A stretch of DNA of 64,000 nucleotides from Citrobacter amalonaticus (GCF_018252635.1 NZ_JAGTXM010000005.1:372001-436000); one strand, 5' to 3'. Counted from the stretch's first letter, positions 1-13,691 are shown. Numbers and translations are program-made. Notes: a model not told the origin generated them from the letters alone.

Positions 1-1
1 G

Positions 2-436
2 GGTAGTCTGATCCCGTGGATCGACAAACAGCTTGATAACGGCCAGAGCCGTGAAGAGTGGAAAGGTCAGGCGGAAACCAACAAGATCCTTGATACCGCG
101 TCCGTCATCCCGGTAGATGGCCTGTGTGTGCGCGTCGGCGCGCTGCGCTGCCATAGTCAGGCGTTCACCATTAAACTGAAAAAAGACGTTTCCATTCCGA
201 CCGTGGAAGAACTGCTGGCGGCTCACAATCCGTGGGCAAAAGTGGTGCCAAACGATCGGGATATCACCATGCGTGAGTTAACCCCAGCAGCCGTTACCGG
301 CACGTTGACCACGCCAGTTGGCCGTCTGCGTAAGCTGAATATGGGGCCAGAGTTCCTGTCAGCCTTTACGGTGGGCGACCAGTTGCTATGGGGGGCGGCA
401 GAGCCGCTACGCCGCATGTTGCGCCAACTGGCGTAA
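2..436 (+). CDS. asd: Aspartate-semialdehyde dehydrogenase, C-terminal part
   Basis: The reading frame is open from the window edge to TAA at 434-436 and encodes the last 144 residues of Asd. Asd reduces aspartyl phosphate to aspartate semialdehyde in the cytoplasm, the branch-point step for lysine/diaminopimelate, threonine and methionine. The visible part includes [11 protein letters not shown] and the ending [13 protein letters not shown], which match the E. coli protein from memory. The catalytic cysteine region lies outside the window. The gene is followed by its own terminator and then the glg operon, the same neighbourhood as in E. coli. The 5' end is missing only because of the window edge. 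Confidence 0.96.
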   Translation, partial: GSLIPWIDKQLDNGQSREEWKGQAETNKILDTASVIPVDGLCVRVGALRCHSQAFTIKLKKDVSIPTVEELLAAHNPWAKVVPNDRDITMRELTPAAVTGTLTTPVGRLRKLNMGPEFLSAFTVGDQLLWGAAEPLRRMLRQLA

Positions 437-452
437 CAATATTTGTTATTTC

Positions 453-477
453 AAGGGGTGCTGAGTCACCCCTTTTT
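453..477 (+). terminator. Rho-independent terminator of asd
   Basis: An 8-bp stem (AAGGGGTG at 453-460 and CACCCCTT at 467-474) closes a 6-nt loop and runs into a T tract. It begins 16 bases after the asd stop codon. Confidence 0.9.
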
Positions 478-503
478 ATGCGTAAAAAAAGGAGTAAACG
501 CAA

Positions 504-563
504 ATGTATAATCTTTATGCAGGAGTTAATGAAAGTGTTGGCTATTCTTTAAGGGTGTCCTGA
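504..563 (+). CDS. Possible 19-residue leader ORF before glgB
   Basis: ATG at 504 follows a strong Shine-Dalgarno (AAAGGAG ending at 494) with a 9-base spacer, and the frame stops at TGA 561-563. The predicted peptide is MYNLYAGVNESVGYSLRVS, which resembles nothing I know. Its stop codon falls inside a small hairpin (559-576). Whether it is transcribed is uncertain, because it lies just after the asd terminator and the glgB transcription start may be downstream of it. This is a candidate only. Confidence 0.25.
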   Translation: MYNLYAGVNESVGYSLRVS

Positions 564-687
564 TCGCAGTATCAGGGCGTTACCTGAAGGTAGGACGGGG
601 CAGAAAGGATGCACAATTGTGCTGCGCCGTTCAGGTCAAAAAAAAGTGTCGCTAACTGATATCGAACATCAGTTGGAAGAGTGACAC
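559..687 (+). promoter_or_regulatory. Structured glgB leader with several hairpins
   Basis: The leader contains four inverted repeats. CCTGAT (559-564) pairs with ATCAGG (571-576). TACCT pairs with AGGTA around 581-592. GCACAATTGTGC (611-622) is a perfect palindrome. The last is a long hairpin with arms 646-660 and 668-687, pairing 9 bp near the loop and 5 bp at the base. That hairpin ends 20 bases before the glgB ATG and just before its ribosome-binding site. None has a T tract, so these look like RNA structure or operator elements rather than terminators. Confidence 0.4.
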
Positions 688-707
688 CAAAAAACAGGAT
701 GAAAACC

Positions 708-2894
708 ATGTCCGATCGTATCGATAGAGACGTGATTAATGCGCTAATTGCTGGTCATTTTGCGGATCCTTTTTCCGTACTTGGTATGCACCAGACCCCT
801 GCCGGACTTGAGGTCCGCGCGCTTTTACCTGACGCCACTGAAGTGTGGGTGATCGAACCTAAAACCGGGCGCAAAGTCGGCAAACTGGACTGCCTCGACT
901 CACGCGGTTTTTTCAGCGGTGTATTACCTCGCCGTAAAAATCCTTTTCGCTACCAGCTCGCGGTCGTCTGGCATGGCCAGCAAAATCTGATTGATGATCC
1001 CTACCGTTTTGGTCCTCTGATTCAGGATATGGATGCCTGGCTGCTGTCAGAAGGCACCCATTTGCGTCCATATGAAACTCTGGGCGCGCACGCGGACACC
1101 ATGGATGGCGTCACGGGTACCCGTTTCTCCGTCTGGGCACCGAACGCGCGTCGCGTTTCCGTGGTCGGACAATTTAACTTCTGGGATGGTCGCCGTCACC
1201 CGATGCGTCTGCGCAAAGAGAGCGGCATCTGGGAGCTGTTCATCCCCGGCGCACAGCATGGTCAGCTCTACAAATATGAGATGATCGACGCCAACGGCAA
1301 CCTGCGGGTTAAAGCCGATCCTTACGCCTTTGAAGCGCAGATGCGTCCGGAAACGGCCTCGCTCATTTGCGGTCTGCCAGAAAAAGTGGAACAGACCGAG
1401 GCGCGCAAAAAAGCCAACCAGTTCGACGCGCCAATCTCCATCTATGAAGTGCATCTGGGCTCGTGGCGTCGCCATACCGATAACAACTTCTGGCTGAGCT
1501 ATCGCGAGCTGGCTGACCAGCTCATCCCGTACGTGAAATGGATGGGCTTTACCCATCTCGAACTGCTGCCGGTGAATGAACACCCGTTTGACGGCAGTTG
1601 GGGTTATCAGCCTACCGGTCTTTATGCGCCAACGCGTCGTTTTGGCACGCGCGATGATTTCCGTTATTTCGTGAATGCCGCGCATCAGGCGGGCCTGAAC
1701 GTGATCCTTGACTGGGTGCCGGGTCACTTTCCATCGGATGATTTTGCTCTCGCCGAATTCGATGGCACCAAACTGTACGAGCATAGCGACCCGCGCGAAG
1801 GGTATCACCAGGACTGGAACACGCTGATCTACAACTACGGTCGTCGTGAAGTCAGTAACTATCTGGTGGGCAACGCCCTGTACTGGATTGAACGCTTTGG
1901 TATTGACGCCCTGCGCGTGGATGCCGTGGCATCGATGATTTATCGCGATTACAGTCGCAAAGAAGGCGAGTGGATCCCGAATGAATTCGGCGGCCGCGAA
2001 AATCTGGAAGCGATTGAGTTTTTACGCAACACCAACCGCATTCTCGGTGAGCAGGTGCCGGGGGCGGTGAGCATGGCGGAAGAGTCGACAGATTTCGCTG
2101 GCGTCTCCCGACCACAGGATATGGGCGGCCTGGGTTTCTGGTACAAGTGGAACCTTGGCTGGATGCATGACACCCTCGATTACATGAAGCTGGATCCGGT
2201 TTATCGTCAATATCATCACGACAAGCTGACCTTCGGCATGCTCTACAACTATACCGAAAACTTCGTTCTGCCGTTGTCGCATGACGAAGTGGTCCACGGT
2301 AAGAAATCGATTCTCGACCGCATGCCGGGCGACGCGTGGCAGAAATTTGCCAACCTGCGCGCTTATTACGGCTGGATGTGGGCGTTCCCGGGTAAAAAAC
2401 TGCTGTTTATGGGCAACGAATTCGCTCAGGGGCGCGAGTGGAACCATGACGCCAGCCTTGACTGGCATTTGCTCGAAGGCGGCGACAACTGGCACCACGG
2501 CGTGCAGCGTCTGGTGCGCGACCTCAACCTGACCTACCGTCACCACAAAGCGTTACATGAACTCGACTTTGATTCCTATGGTTTCGAATGGCTGGTGGTG
2601 GATGACAACGAACGATCGGTACTGGCGTTTGTCCGTCGCGATAAGGTCGGGAATGAAATTATCGTCGTCAGCAACTTCACGCCGGTGCCGCGTCACGGTT
2701 ATCGCTTTGGCGTCAATCAGCCGGGCAAATGGCGCGAAATTGTCAATACTGACTCGATGCACTACCACGGCAGTAATGCCGGAAACGGTGGCGCGGTCCA
2801 TACCGATGAGATTGCCAGCCACGGGCGCCCGCAATCCCTGAGTCTGACGCTGCCGCCGTTGGCGACCCTCTGGCTGGTTCGGGAGGCGGAATGA
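708..2894 (+). CDS. glgB: 1,4-alpha-glucan branching enzyme
   Basis: GlgB cuts alpha-1,4 glucan chains and rejoins them through alpha-1,6 bonds to make the branches of glycogen. The 728-residue product equals the E. coli length. It has an N-terminal carbohydrate-binding region, a central GH13 (alpha/beta)8 barrel and a C-terminal beta domain. The GH13 catalytic residues are visible: the nucleophile Asp in [10 protein letters not shown], the acid/base Glu in MAEEST and the stabilising Asp in [10 protein letters not shown] chose ATG 708 (MSDRIDRD) over the upstream GTG 681 and ATG 699 because AGGA at 696-699 is well spaced from it and the family begins there. It is the first gene of glgBXCAP and overlaps glgX by 4 bases. 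Confidence 0.97.
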   Translation: MSDRIDRDVINALIAGHFADPFSVLGMHQTPAGLEVRALLPDATEVWVIEPKTGRKVGKLDCLDSRGFFSGVLPRRKNPFRYQLAVVWHGQQNLIDDPYRFGPLIQDMDAWLLSEGTHLRPYETLGAHADTMDGVTGTRFSVWAPNARRVSVVGQFNFWDGRRHPMRLRKESGIWELFIPGAQHGQLYKYEMIDANGNLRVKADPYAFEAQMRPETASLICGLPEKVEQTEARKKANQFDAPISIYEVHLGSWRRHTDNNFWLSYRELADQLIPYVKWMGFTHLELLPVNEHPFDGSWGYQPTGLYAPTRRFGTRDDFRYFVNAAHQAGLNVILDWVPGHFPSDDFALAEFDGTKLYEHSDPREGYHQDWNTLIYNYGRREVSNYLVGNALYWIERFGIDALRVDAVASMIYRDYSRKEGEWIPNEFGGRENLEAIEFLRNTNRILGEQVPGAVSMAEESTDFAGVSRPQDMGGLGFWYKWNLGWMHDTLDYMKLDPVYRQYHHDKLTFGMLYNYTENFVLPLSHDEVVHGKKSILDRMPGDAWQKFANLRAYYGWMWAFPGKKLLFMGNEFAQGREWNHDASLDWHLLEGGDNWHHGVQRLVRDLNLTYRHHKALHELDFDSYGFEWLVVDDNERSVLAFVRRDKVGNEIIVVSNFTPVPRHGYRFGVNQPGKWREIVNTDSMHYHGSNAGNGGAVHTDEIASHGRPQSLSLTLPPLATLWLVREAE

Positions 2895-4864
2895 CGCAAC
2901 TGGTTGCCGGCAACGCCACACCGCATGGCGCAACGTATGACGGGCGTGGCGTGAATTTCACGCTCTTTTCCGCCCATGCCGAGCGCGTTGAGCTGTGTGT
3001 GTTTGACGCGTCAGGCAATGAGCAGCGCTACGACCTGCCAGCACGCACCGGAGATGTCTGGCACGGCTATCTGGCCGACGCCCGCCCCGGTCTGCGTTAT
3101 GGCTATCGTGTGCATGGGCCGTGGCAGCCCGCGCAGGGTCACTGGTTTAATCCGGCGAAGCTGTTGATTGATCCCTGCGCGCGTCGCGTAGAGGGTGACC
3201 TGAAAGATGACCCGCTGATGCATGCGGGTTATGACCAGCCGGATCATCGCGATAACGTCGCCATTGCGCCGAAGTGCGTGGTGACCGTCGATCGCTATGA
3301 CTGGGAAGACGATGCCCCGCCGCGCACGCCGTGGGGCAATACCGTCATCTATGAGGCGCATGTCAAAGGTTTAACCTGGCTGCATCCGCAGATCCCGGCA
3401 GAGATTCGTGGCACATACAACGCGCTTGGTCATCCGGTGATGATCGATTACCTGAAGCATTTGGGGATTACCGCGCTGGAATTGCTGCCCGTGGCGCATT
3501 TTGCCAGTGAACCGCGTTTGCAACGGCTGGGGTTGTCGAACTATTGGGGCTACAACCCCGTCGCGTTGTTTGCGCTGCATCCGGCCTATGCCTGCTCGCC
3601 AGAGACGGCGCAGGATGAATTTCGCGATGCCGTTAAGGCGCTGCACAAAGCGGGAATCGAGGTCATCCTCGACATTGTGCTTAACCATAGCGCTGAGCTG
3701 GATCTGGACGGGCCGCTCATCTCCCTGCGCGGAATCGACAACCGTAGCTATTATTGGATCAGAGAGGATGGTGATTATCACAACTGGACCGGTTGCGGTA
3801 ACACGCTCAATCTCAGCCATCCTGGCGTGGTGGAGTATGCCCTTGAATGCCTGCGTTACTGGGTTGAAAGTTGCCACGTCGATGGGTTTCGTTTTGATCT
3901 GGCATCGGTGATGGGGCGCACGCCGGCGTTTCGCCAGGATGCACCGCTGTTCACCGCCATCAAACAGTGCCCGGTGCTGTCCGCTGTTAAGCTTATCGCT
4001 GAACCGTGGGATATCGGGGCCGGTGGGTATCAGGTGGGGAATTTCCCCGCGCCGTTCGCGGAGTGGAACGATCATTTTCGCGATGCGTCACGCCGCTTCT
4101 GGCTACAGCGCAATTTGTCGCTCGGCGAATTTGCCGGGCGCTTTGCGGCCTCCAGTGACGTGTTTAAGCGCGATGGGCGCAGCCCTTCCGCTTCCGTTAA
4201 TCTGGTCACCGCACATGACGGTTTTACGCTCAGAGACTGCGTTTGTTTCAATCAGAAACACAATGAGGCAAACGGAGAGGAAAATCGGGACGGAACCGAC
4301 AATAACCATAGCAATAATCATGGTAAAGAAGGATTAGGCGGCACTCTGGAGGTCGTCGAACGTCGACGTGACAGCATTCATGCGCTGCTGACGACGCTTT
4401 TACTTTCTCAGGGAACGCCCATGTTGCTGGCCGGTGATGAACACGGACACAGTCAGCATGGCAACAACAACGCCTACTGCCAGGACAATGCGTTGACCTG
4501 GCTGGACTGGTCGCAGGCGAGCGGGGGATTAATCGATTTTACCGCTGCATTAATCAAACTGCGCCAGCAAATCCCGGCGCTGGTGGGAGACCATTGGTGG
4601 GAAGAGGGAGATGGCAACGTGCGCTGGCTTAATCGCTACGCGCAACCACTGAGTGCGGATGAATGGCAAAACGGGCCAATGCAGATGCAAATCCTGCTGT
4701 CGGACCGTTTTCTTATTGCCATCAATGCCGCACTTGAGACCGCTGAAATGGTTTTACCTGAAGGGGAATGGCGCGCTGTTCCCCCGTTTGCCGGAGAGGA
4801 TAATCCGGTAATTACGGCTGTCTGGCCGGGACCTGCGCACGGACTGTGTGTGTTCCAGAGATGA
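2891..4864 (+). CDS. glgX: Glycogen debranching enzyme
   Basis: GlgX is an isoamylase-type GH13 enzyme. It hydrolyses the alpha-1,6 bonds of limit dextrins whose side chains have been trimmed by glycogen phosphorylase, releasing short maltodextrins. The 657 residues match the E. coli length. Visible motifs are the N-terminal CBM48-like segment, [17 protein letters not shown] with the nucleophile Asp, IAEPWD with the acid/base Glu, and TAHDGFTL. The start codon overlaps the glgB stop as ATGA, so translation is probably coupled. Its 3' end carries the CsrA-type hairpin that belongs to glgC control. Confidence 0.97.
   Translation: MTQLVAGNATPHGATYDGRGVNFTLFSAHAERVELCVFDASGNEQRYDLPARTGDVWHGYLADARPGLRYGYRVHGPWQPAQGHWFNPAKLLIDPCARRVEGDLKDDPLMHAGYDQPDHRDNVAIAPKCVVTVDRYDWEDDAPPRTPWGNTVIYEAHVKGLTWLHPQIPAEIRGTYNALGHPVMIDYLKHLGITALELLPVAHFASEPRLQRLGLSNYWGYNPVALFALHPAYACSPETAQDEFRDAVKALHKAGIEVILDIVLNHSAELDLDGPLISLRGIDNRSYYWIREDGDYHNWTGCGNTLNLSHPGVVEYALECLRYWVESCHVDGFRFDLASVMGRTPAFRQDAPLFTAIKQCPVLSAVKLIAEPWDIGAGGYQVGNFPAPFAEWNDHFRDASRRFWLQRNLSLGEFAGRFAASSDVFKRDGRSPSASVNLVTAHDGFTLRDCVCFNQKHNEANGEENRDGTDNNHSNNHGKEGLGGTLEVVERRRDSIHALLTTLLLSQGTPMLLAGDEHGHSQHGNNNAYCQDNALTWLDWSQASGGLIDFTAALIKLRQQIPALVGDHWWEEGDGNVRWLNRYAQPLSADEWQNGPMQMQILLSDRFLIAINAALETAEMVLPEGEWRAVPPFAGEDNPVITAVWPGPAHGLCVFQR
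4836..4850 (+). promoter_or_regulatory. Probable CsrA-binding hairpin upstream of glgC
   Basis: CGCAC (836-840) pairs with GTGTG (846-850) around the loop GGACT, so a GGA is displayed in a hairpin loop. In E. coli, CsrA represses glgC by binding one such hairpin plus the Shine-Dalgarno sequence, and the layout is the same here. The second site would be AAAGGAG at 4869-4875. The regulatory role is inferred from the E. coli system. Confidence 0.65.
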
Positions 4865-4868
4865 TCAA

Positions 4869-4875
4869 AAAGGAG
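4869..4875 (+). promoter_or_regulatory. glgC ribosome-binding site, likely second CsrA site
   Basis: AAAGGAG lies 6 bases before the glgC ATG at 4882. It settles the start against the longer frame that opens at 4846 inside glgX, and it contains the GGA core that CsrA recognises. Confidence 0.65.
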
Positions 4876-4881
4876 TTAGTC

Positions 4882-6174
4882 ATGGTGAGTTTAGAGAAGA
4901 ATGACCGTTTAATGTTGGCGCGCCAGTTGCCGTTGAAATCGGTTGCCCTGATTCTGGCGGGAGGACGTGGCACTCGTCTGAAGGATTTGACGAACAAACG
5001 TGCAAAACCGGCCGTTCACTTTGGTGGTAAGTTTCGTATTATCGATTTTGCGTTATCCAACTGTATTAACTCCGGGATCCGCCGTATTGGCGTCATCACG
5101 CAATATCAGTCTCACACTCTGGTACAGCATATTCAGCGTGGTTGGTCGTTCTTCAGCGAAGAGATGAATGAGTTCGTCGATTTGCTGCCTGCCCAGCAAA
5201 GAATGCAGGGCGAAAACTGGTATCGCGGCACGGCGGATGCGGTGACGCAGAACCTGGATATCATCCGTCGTTATAAGGCGGAATATGTGGTTATCCTGGC
5301 TGGTGACCATATCTATAAGCAAGACTATTCGCGCATGCTGATCGACCACGTAGAGAAAGGTGCGCGCTGCACCGTAGCCTGTATGCCGGTGCCGATCGAA
5401 GAGGCCAGCGCGTTCGGCGTAATGGCGGTCGATGAAAACGAGAAGATCATTGAGTTTGTTGAGAAACCGGCGAACCCACCCGCGATGCCAGGCGATGCCA
5501 CGAAATCCCTCGCCAGCATGGGGATCTACATTTTTGATGCGGATTACCTCTATGAGCTGCTGGAAAAAGATGACGCTGACGACGGCTCAAGCCATGACTT
5601 TGGCAAAGATATCATTCCGACAGTAACCAAAGCTGGCATGGCTTATGCACATCCTTTCCCATTGTCCTGTGTCCAGTCGGATCCTGAGTCCGAGCCGTAC
5701 TGGCGCGACGTCGGAACGCTGGAAGCGTACTGGAAAGCGAACCTCGATCTGGCATCCGTGACCCCAGAACTGGATATGTACGATCAAAACTGGCCGATTC
5801 GCACCCATATGGAATCGCTCCCGCCGGCGAAATTTGTGCAAGACCGCTCGGGTAGCCACGGCATGACGCTGAACTCGCTGGTTTCCGGCGGCTGTATTAT
5901 TTCCGGTTCAGTGGTGGTGCAGTCCGTTTTGTTCCCGCGCGTACGGGTGAATTCATTCTGTAATATTGATTCGGCAGTGTTGTTACCTGAAGTCTGGGTA
6001 GGCCGCTCATGCCGTTTGCGTCGCTGCATAATCGATCGTGCCTGCGTTATCCCGGAAGGCATGGTGATTGGCGAAAATGCGGAAGAAGATGCTCGTCGCT
6101 TCTACCGTTCTGAAGAAGGCATTGTGCTGGTGACGCGCGAAATGCTGCGCAAACTGCAGGTCAAACAGGAGTGA
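4882..6174 (+). CDS. glgC: Glucose-1-phosphate adenylyltransferase (ADP-glucose pyrophosphorylase)
   Basis: GlgC makes ADP-glucose from ATP and glucose 1-phosphate, the committed and allosterically controlled step of bacterial glycogen synthesis. The 430-residue product has the nucleotidyltransferase signature [13 protein letters not shown] near residue 30, the sugar-phosphate region IEFVEKPA, and a C-terminal left-handed beta-helix domain. It is one residue shorter than E. coli GlgC at the C-terminus. The start at 4882 follows a strong ribosome-binding site. A longer in-frame start at 4846 would overlap glgX and lacks support. Translation is probably repressed by CsrA. Confidence 0.97.
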   Translation: MVSLEKNDRLMLARQLPLKSVALILAGGRGTRLKDLTNKRAKPAVHFGGKFRIIDFALSNCINSGIRRIGVITQYQSHTLVQHIQRGWSFFSEEMNEFVDLLPAQQRMQGENWYRGTADAVTQNLDIIRRYKAEYVVILAGDHIYKQDYSRMLIDHVEKGARCTVACMPVPIEEASAFGVMAVDENEKIIEFVEKPANPPAMPGDATKSLASMGIYIFDADYLYELLEKDDADDGSSHDFGKDIIPTVTKAGMAYAHPFPLSCVQSDPESEPYWRDVGTLEAYWKANLDLASVTPELDMYDQNWPIRTHMESLPPAKFVQDRSGSHGMTLNSLVSGGCIISGSVVVQSVLFPRVRVNSFCNIDSAVLLPEVWVGRSCRLRRCIIDRACVIPEGMVIGENAEEDARRFYRSEEGIVLVTREMLRKLQVKQE

Positions 6175-6176
6175 GA

Positions 6177-10077
<3,901 letters not shown>

Positions 10078-10088
10078 GTCGTCAGGTT

Positions 10089-10117
10089 AAAAAAAGGAGC
10101 CTTCAGGCTCCTTTTTT
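10089..10117 (+). terminator. Terminator of the glgBXCAP operon
   Basis: AGGAGCC and GGCTCCT pair around a TTCA loop. The stem is flanked by seven A and six T residues, so it could also act in the opposite direction. It lies just after the glgP stop. Confidence 0.92.
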
Positions 10118-10179
10118 GTGCGCGGTGATTGCGCATGGATATGGAATAATAACCGTCTGCTGGTGTATAGTGTCCGAGG

Positions 10180-10197
10180 AATTAATTATAATTAATT
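10180..10197. promoter_or_regulatory. Perfect 18-bp AT palindrome before the IclR-type gene
   Basis: AATTAATTATAATTAATT equals its own reverse complement and includes TATAAT, a possible -10 box, 9 bases before the ATG at 10207. It could be an autoregulatory site, but such AT-rich palindromes can arise by chance. It does not resemble the TTC-N8-GAA elements found at 15048-15332. Confidence 0.35.
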
Positions 10198-10206
10198 GAT
10201 AAATTT

Positions 10207-10962
10207 ATGAAAAAAATCACAACATCGATTCCTGCCCTCGACAAAATTATGCGCGTTTTCGCTTATCTGATGGAATGCGATGGCGCGACGTTCACGCAGA
10301 TTCATCAGAATTCAGGGATCGCAAAAAGCAGTACCTCCTCTTTGCTGACGGGGATGGTTGCGCATGGCTTATTGCGTCAGGAAAAAGACAAATATTATCT
10401 GGGGTTACGTCTCTACGAATTAGGGAATAAAGCCGCAGAACAGTACGATATTAAAAAAATAGCGTTGCCGGTACTGGAAGAAATTCGTGATACGACAGGG
10501 TTAACCTGTCATCTTGGCGTGCTTGAAGGCGATTCCCCCATTTATCTTCTCAAGCTCGAAAGCCCACAGGCGATTGTGATACGCAGTTGGGAAGGTAAGC
10601 GCCTTTCGCTGCATAGTTCGGGTCTGGGGAAAGTGCTGATTGCCTGGCTTAATTCGGAGGAACTGGATGAGCTGCTGCCGCCCGATCAGGTTCTGACGCG
10701 CTATACCGAAACGACGATTACCGATGTGAATATCCTGAAGCAGGAATTAGCCGGGATCCGTCAGCGGGGCTGGGGCTATGATAACGAAGAAGATTCTTTA
10801 GGCGTACGTTGCATCGCCGTGCCTGTGTTTAATGCCGAAGGGAAAGTGGTGGCAGCTTTGAGCGTGTCGGGCGTCGCATTCCAGATCCCGGATGATAAAC
10901 GAGAAGCGCTTGCCACACAGATGATGGATGCCAGTCGTCGCCTGTCGTCAATGCTGCGCTAG
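10207..10962 (+). CDS. IclR-family transcriptional regulator of the accessory sugar-acid cluster
   Basis: The 251-residue protein has the IclR layout. A winged helix-turn-helix covers roughly residues 8-70 (FTQIHQNSGIAKSSTSSLLT is the helix-turn-helix, YYLGLRLYELG the wing). An effector-binding domain covers roughly 80-248, with HSSGLGKVLIAWL and LGVRCIAVPVFN as family hallmarks. It probably senses a sugar acid or its keto-deoxy derivative and represses the neighbouring genes. E. coli YagI/XynR, which controls a xylonate cluster, is a plausible relative, but I would not assign the same ligand. The ATG lacks a clear ribosome-binding site. It converges on the aldolase gene. Confidence 0.85.
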   Translation: MKKITTSIPALDKIMRVFAYLMECDGATFTQIHQNSGIAKSSTSSLLTGMVAHGLLRQEKDKYYLGLRLYELGNKAAEQYDIKKIALPVLEEIRDTTGLTCHLGVLEGDSPIYLLKLESPQAIVIRSWEGKRLSLHSSGLGKVLIAWLNSEELDELLPPDQVLTRYTETTITDVNILKQELAGIRQRGWGYDNEEDSLGVRCIAVPVFNAEGKVVAALSVSGVAFQIPDDKREALATQMMDASRRLSSMLR

Positions 10963-10985
10963 TCTTTTCGCCGTGATGGGGAAAG

Positions 10986-11009
10986 AAAAGGCGGGCGCTA
11001 AGCCCGCTA
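10986..11009 (-). terminator. Terminator of the transporter-dehydratase-aldolase operon
   Basis: On the minus strand, AGCGGGC and GCCCGC pair around a short loop and are followed by CTTTTCTTT. It lies just past the aldolase stop codon and may also end the convergent IclR-type transcript. Confidence 0.7.
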
Positions 11010-11016
11010 ATGAGAG

Positions 11017-11922
11017 TTATAATCCGGCGCGCTGTAACACCTTTTTCAGGCTGGCGATTTGCGCTTCATTTGCCGGTTGTACCGGAGGCATGACCTCTAC
11101 CGGGATATCAATGCCGCTGAGCTGAATGGCTTTTTTGATAATCCCGAAGAAAGGGGTATCGAGGCTGTAAATGGTCGATAGCGCGGAGAGTCTGCGTTGT
11201 AGGCGAAACAGAGTCTCATACTCTTTTTCGCACCAGGCGCGATAAATTCCACAGGTTAACTGCGGAGCAAAATTAGCCGTTGCAGGGATCCCGCCATTTC
11301 CCCCCATGACCAACGTGTCCATCATATATTCATCGTAACCAGAGAAAATTACAAAGTCAGGGCGAACCGGTCGTACGGTATTGATGATTTCGCGAATATG
11401 ACTAATGTTATCCACCGTATCTTTTATACCAATGATATTGGGAATGTCATGTGCCAGTCGGGTAATTAAATCAATACTGAGATCCTGGCCGGTGAGCGCT
11501 GGAAAGTTATAAAGAATAACGGGTGTTTTGATGTTTTCTGCGACGGTTTTGAAATGATGATAAATATAATCATCAGTCAGCCTGGCATAATAAGGATTGA
11601 GGACCAGGACTGCATCCACTTCCAGACGATCGGCATGCAGCCCGTAATGAATGACATCTTGCGTGCAGGTACTGCTAATCCCTAACAGCACGGGAATTCG
11701 ATGATTGATATGTTGAACACAGAACTCGGCGGCTTCCAGACGCTGCTCTTTTGTCATGTGGCAGAACTCACCGCCGCTGCCGAGCAATAATACGCCGTTC
11801 ACCTGGTTCGCAATAAGGTGGTCGAGTAAGGTTGCCATCCCTTTTTTGTCTAACTCTCCCTGCGCATTAACAATGGTGGGAACCGGTGGAAAGACACCGT
11901 TGAATTTTTCTGTTTGTATCAT
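11017..11922 (-). CDS. DapA/NAL-family aldolase, probable 2-keto-3-deoxy-sugar-acid aldolase (YagE-like)
   Basis: This 301-residue protein is a class I, Schiff-base aldolase of the DHDPS/NAL superfamily. The Schiff-base lysine is K167 in IIGIKDT, the catalytic tyrosine is Y138 in ILYNFPALTGQ, and GSGGEF at 48-53 binds the pyruvate carboxylate. The YNFPALTGQDL and IIGIKDT blocks match E. coli YagE closely, from memory; YagE splits 2-keto-3-deoxy acids into pyruvate and an aldehyde. Lying next to a dehydratase and a transporter, it is unlikely to be a lysine-pathway DapA. ATG 11922 has the ribosome-binding site AAGGATAA; the longer frame from 11967 does not. The gene looks more AT-rich than the flanking glg and glp genes. 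The substrate is unknown. Confidence 0.85.
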   Translation of the reverse strand: MIQTEKFNGVFPPVPTIVNAQGELDKKGMATLLDHLIANQVNGVLLLGSGGEFCHMTKEQRLEAAEFCVQHINHRIPVLLGISSTCTQDVIHYGLHADRLEVDAVLVLNPYYARLTDDYIYHHFKTVAENIKTPVILYNFPALTGQDLSIDLITRLAHDIPNIIGIKDTVDNISHIREIINTVRPVRPDFVIFSGYDEYMMDTLVMGGNGGIPATANFAPQLTCGIYRAWCEKEYETLFRLQRRLSALSTIYSLDTPFFGIIKKAIQLSGIDIPVEVMPPVQPANEAQIASLKKVLQRAGL

Positions 11923-11975
11923 GAGTTTATCCTTAAAAGCAGGTGGGCTGACAATTATGCCGCCCACCAGGGACG

Positions 11976-13691
11976 TTATTTAATCCAGGCTCCCGCCATT
12001 AATGAGGTTGCGTTGGTCGTAAATTGCTTAAAGACACCGCGTCGGTTTGAATAATCCGGTTTTGTCCAGTTTGTCCGGCGGCGTTCAAGACAGTGCTGAA
12101 TTTCTTCTTCTGTTTTGTACTCCCCGTGAATGCCAACAATGTTGAGCTTGCGCCCCTTGACGTCCATTTCGATGAGGTCGCCGTCTTCGACAAGCGCAAT
12201 GGGACCACCATCGGCGGCTTCCGGTGAAACATGGCCGACGCAAGGGCCGCTGGTCGCGCCGGAGAAACGACCATCGGTAATCAGGGCGACTTTGCCATCA
12301 AGACGTTTGTCGTAAACAATCGCGTCTGTGGTCATGAGCATTTCCGGTGCTCCCGAACCTTTAGCCCCTTCATAACGGATAAAAATGACATCACCCGGTT
12401 CGATGTGATTATGAATAATGGCTTGCTGGGCATCCTCTTCCGAATTAAAGACGCGCGCAGGGCCGGTATGGTGGTGCATATCTGGCGCACAGGCGGCGTA
12501 TTTGATAACCGCGCCTTCTGGCGCAATATTGCCTTTTAGCACGGCGATTGACCCTTTCTTGGTGGCGTTTTCCGGCTTACGAATCACCTCTTCCGGGCTG
12601 ACCCGATAATTACTCAGATAACCGTGGTTGCGGGTAAAGAAACCGGACTGATGGAGCATCTCCAGGTTTTCACCCAGCGTCCGGCCTGTCACCGTCAGGA
12701 CATCCAGATCCAGATAGTCGCGAAGATACCATTGCACCATCGGCACACCGCCCGCGAACCACATCATTTCTGTAACGTACTGGCCGCTGGGTTGAATATT
12801 GGTGAGGTAAGGGATCTCATTGTTTATCTGGTCAAACAGTTCAGGTTTCAGTTCCCAACCCAGTTCATGGGCGATTGCCGGGAGATGGATCATGGCGTTG
12901 GTACTGCCGCCAATGGCGGCATGGACCTTAATGGCGTTTTCAAAGGCGGCGGGGGTGAGGATCTTATGCGTCGTAATATTTTTCTCTGCCAGGTATAACG
13001 CCTGATGACCGGCGCTTCGCGCGATACGACGAATTTCCGCCAGCGTGGAGGGCAGTAACGCGCTTCCTGGCAAGGCAAGGCCCAGCGCTTCAGACATGCA
13101 CTGCATCGTGCTGGCGGTACCCATAAACTGGCAAGCACCTGCCGTTGGGCAACCACACTGCTGCATGGCCTCCACCTGCTGAATACCTATTTCGCCTTTC
13201 TTGAGTTTGGCGGTAATGCCCCCGAGATCCGAAGTACTCATATTCGGCGCCGGACGCATTGAGCCACCGGGAATATGCAGCATCGGTAGATTCAGGCGCG
13301 CAGCGGCGATCAAATGCGCCGGGATCGATTTATCACAACTCGAGATCAAGATGCCGGCATCGTAAGGTACGACAGAAGCATGAATTTCGACCATGTTCGC
13401 AATAGCCTCTCGGGAGGCTAAGATATAGTTCATCCCGTCATGGCCCTGACCCCAGCCATCGCAAATATCGGTCACATGATGACGAACGGCACGACCACCG
13501 CTTTCGTGAATACCTAAGACGGCTTCATCGCCCAGATGATTAAGATGAAAACTACCGGGATGACTTTCGCCATAGCAGTCATCTACCAGAACCTGCAGCT
13601 TATTGACATCTTCTTTGGTGTAATTCATCCCCAGACGCAGGGCGTCTAGTTGTGACCACAGGTCACGGGCGTGTTGGCATTTCTGACTCAT
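11976..13691 (-). CDS. IlvD/Edd-family dehydratase, probable aldonic-acid dehydratase
   Basis: The 571-residue enzyme belongs to the IlvD/Edd iron-sulfur dehydratases, which remove water from polyhydroxy acids to give 2-keto-3-deoxy acids. Visible active-site elements are C119-D120-K121 in SSCDKS (a cluster ligand and the lysine usually carbamylated), C187 in GACQFMGTASTM, GHDGMNY at 83-89, and TDGRFSG near the C-terminus. At the first cluster position, where the [2Fe-2S] members have Cys, this protein has Gly46 (HPGSFHL), as does E. coli IlvD from memory. Context with the YagE-like aldolase points to sugar-acid rather than branched-chain amino-acid metabolism. It overlaps the transporter gene by 4 bases (ATGA). 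The exact substrate cannot be read from sequence. Confidence 0.88.
   Translation of the reverse strand: MSQKCQHARDLWSQLDALRLGMNYTKEDVNKLQVLVDDCYGESHPGSFHLNHLGDEAVLGIHESGGRAVRHHVTDICDGWGQGHDGMNYILASREAIANMVEIHASVVPYDAGILISSCDKSIPAHLIAAARLNLPMLHIPGGSMRPAPNMSTSDLGGITAKLKKGEIGIQQVEAMQQCGCPTAGACQFMGTASTMQCMSEALGLALPGSALLPSTLAEIRRIARSAGHQALYLAEKNITTHKILTPAAFENAIKVHAAIGGSTNAMIHLPAIAHELGWELKPELFDQINNEIPYLTNIQPSGQYVTEMMWFAGGVPMVQWYLRDYLDLDVLTVTGRTLGENLEMLHQSGFFTRNHGYLSNYRVSPEEVIRKPENATKKGSIAVLKGNIAPEGAVIKYAACAPDMHHHTGPARVFNSEEDAQQAIIHNHIEPGDVIFIRYEGAKGSGAPEMLMTTDAIVYDKRLDGKVALITDGRFSGATSGPCVGHVSPEAADGGPIALVEDGDLIEMDVKGRKLNIVGIHGEYKTEEEIQHCLERRRTNWTKPDYSNRRGVFKQFTTNATSLMAGAWIK

Noticed and set aside
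1047-1808. 253-codon open frame on the minus strand inside glgB
   Set aside because: It is antisense to the GH13 domain of glgB, resembles no family and results from the high-GC codon pattern of the real gene.
11976-13691. Loss of a cluster cysteine in the dehydratase
   Set aside because: Position 46 is Gly where [2Fe-2S] family members have Cys, but E. coli IlvD also has Gly at this place from memory, so it is not evidence of an inactive enzyme.
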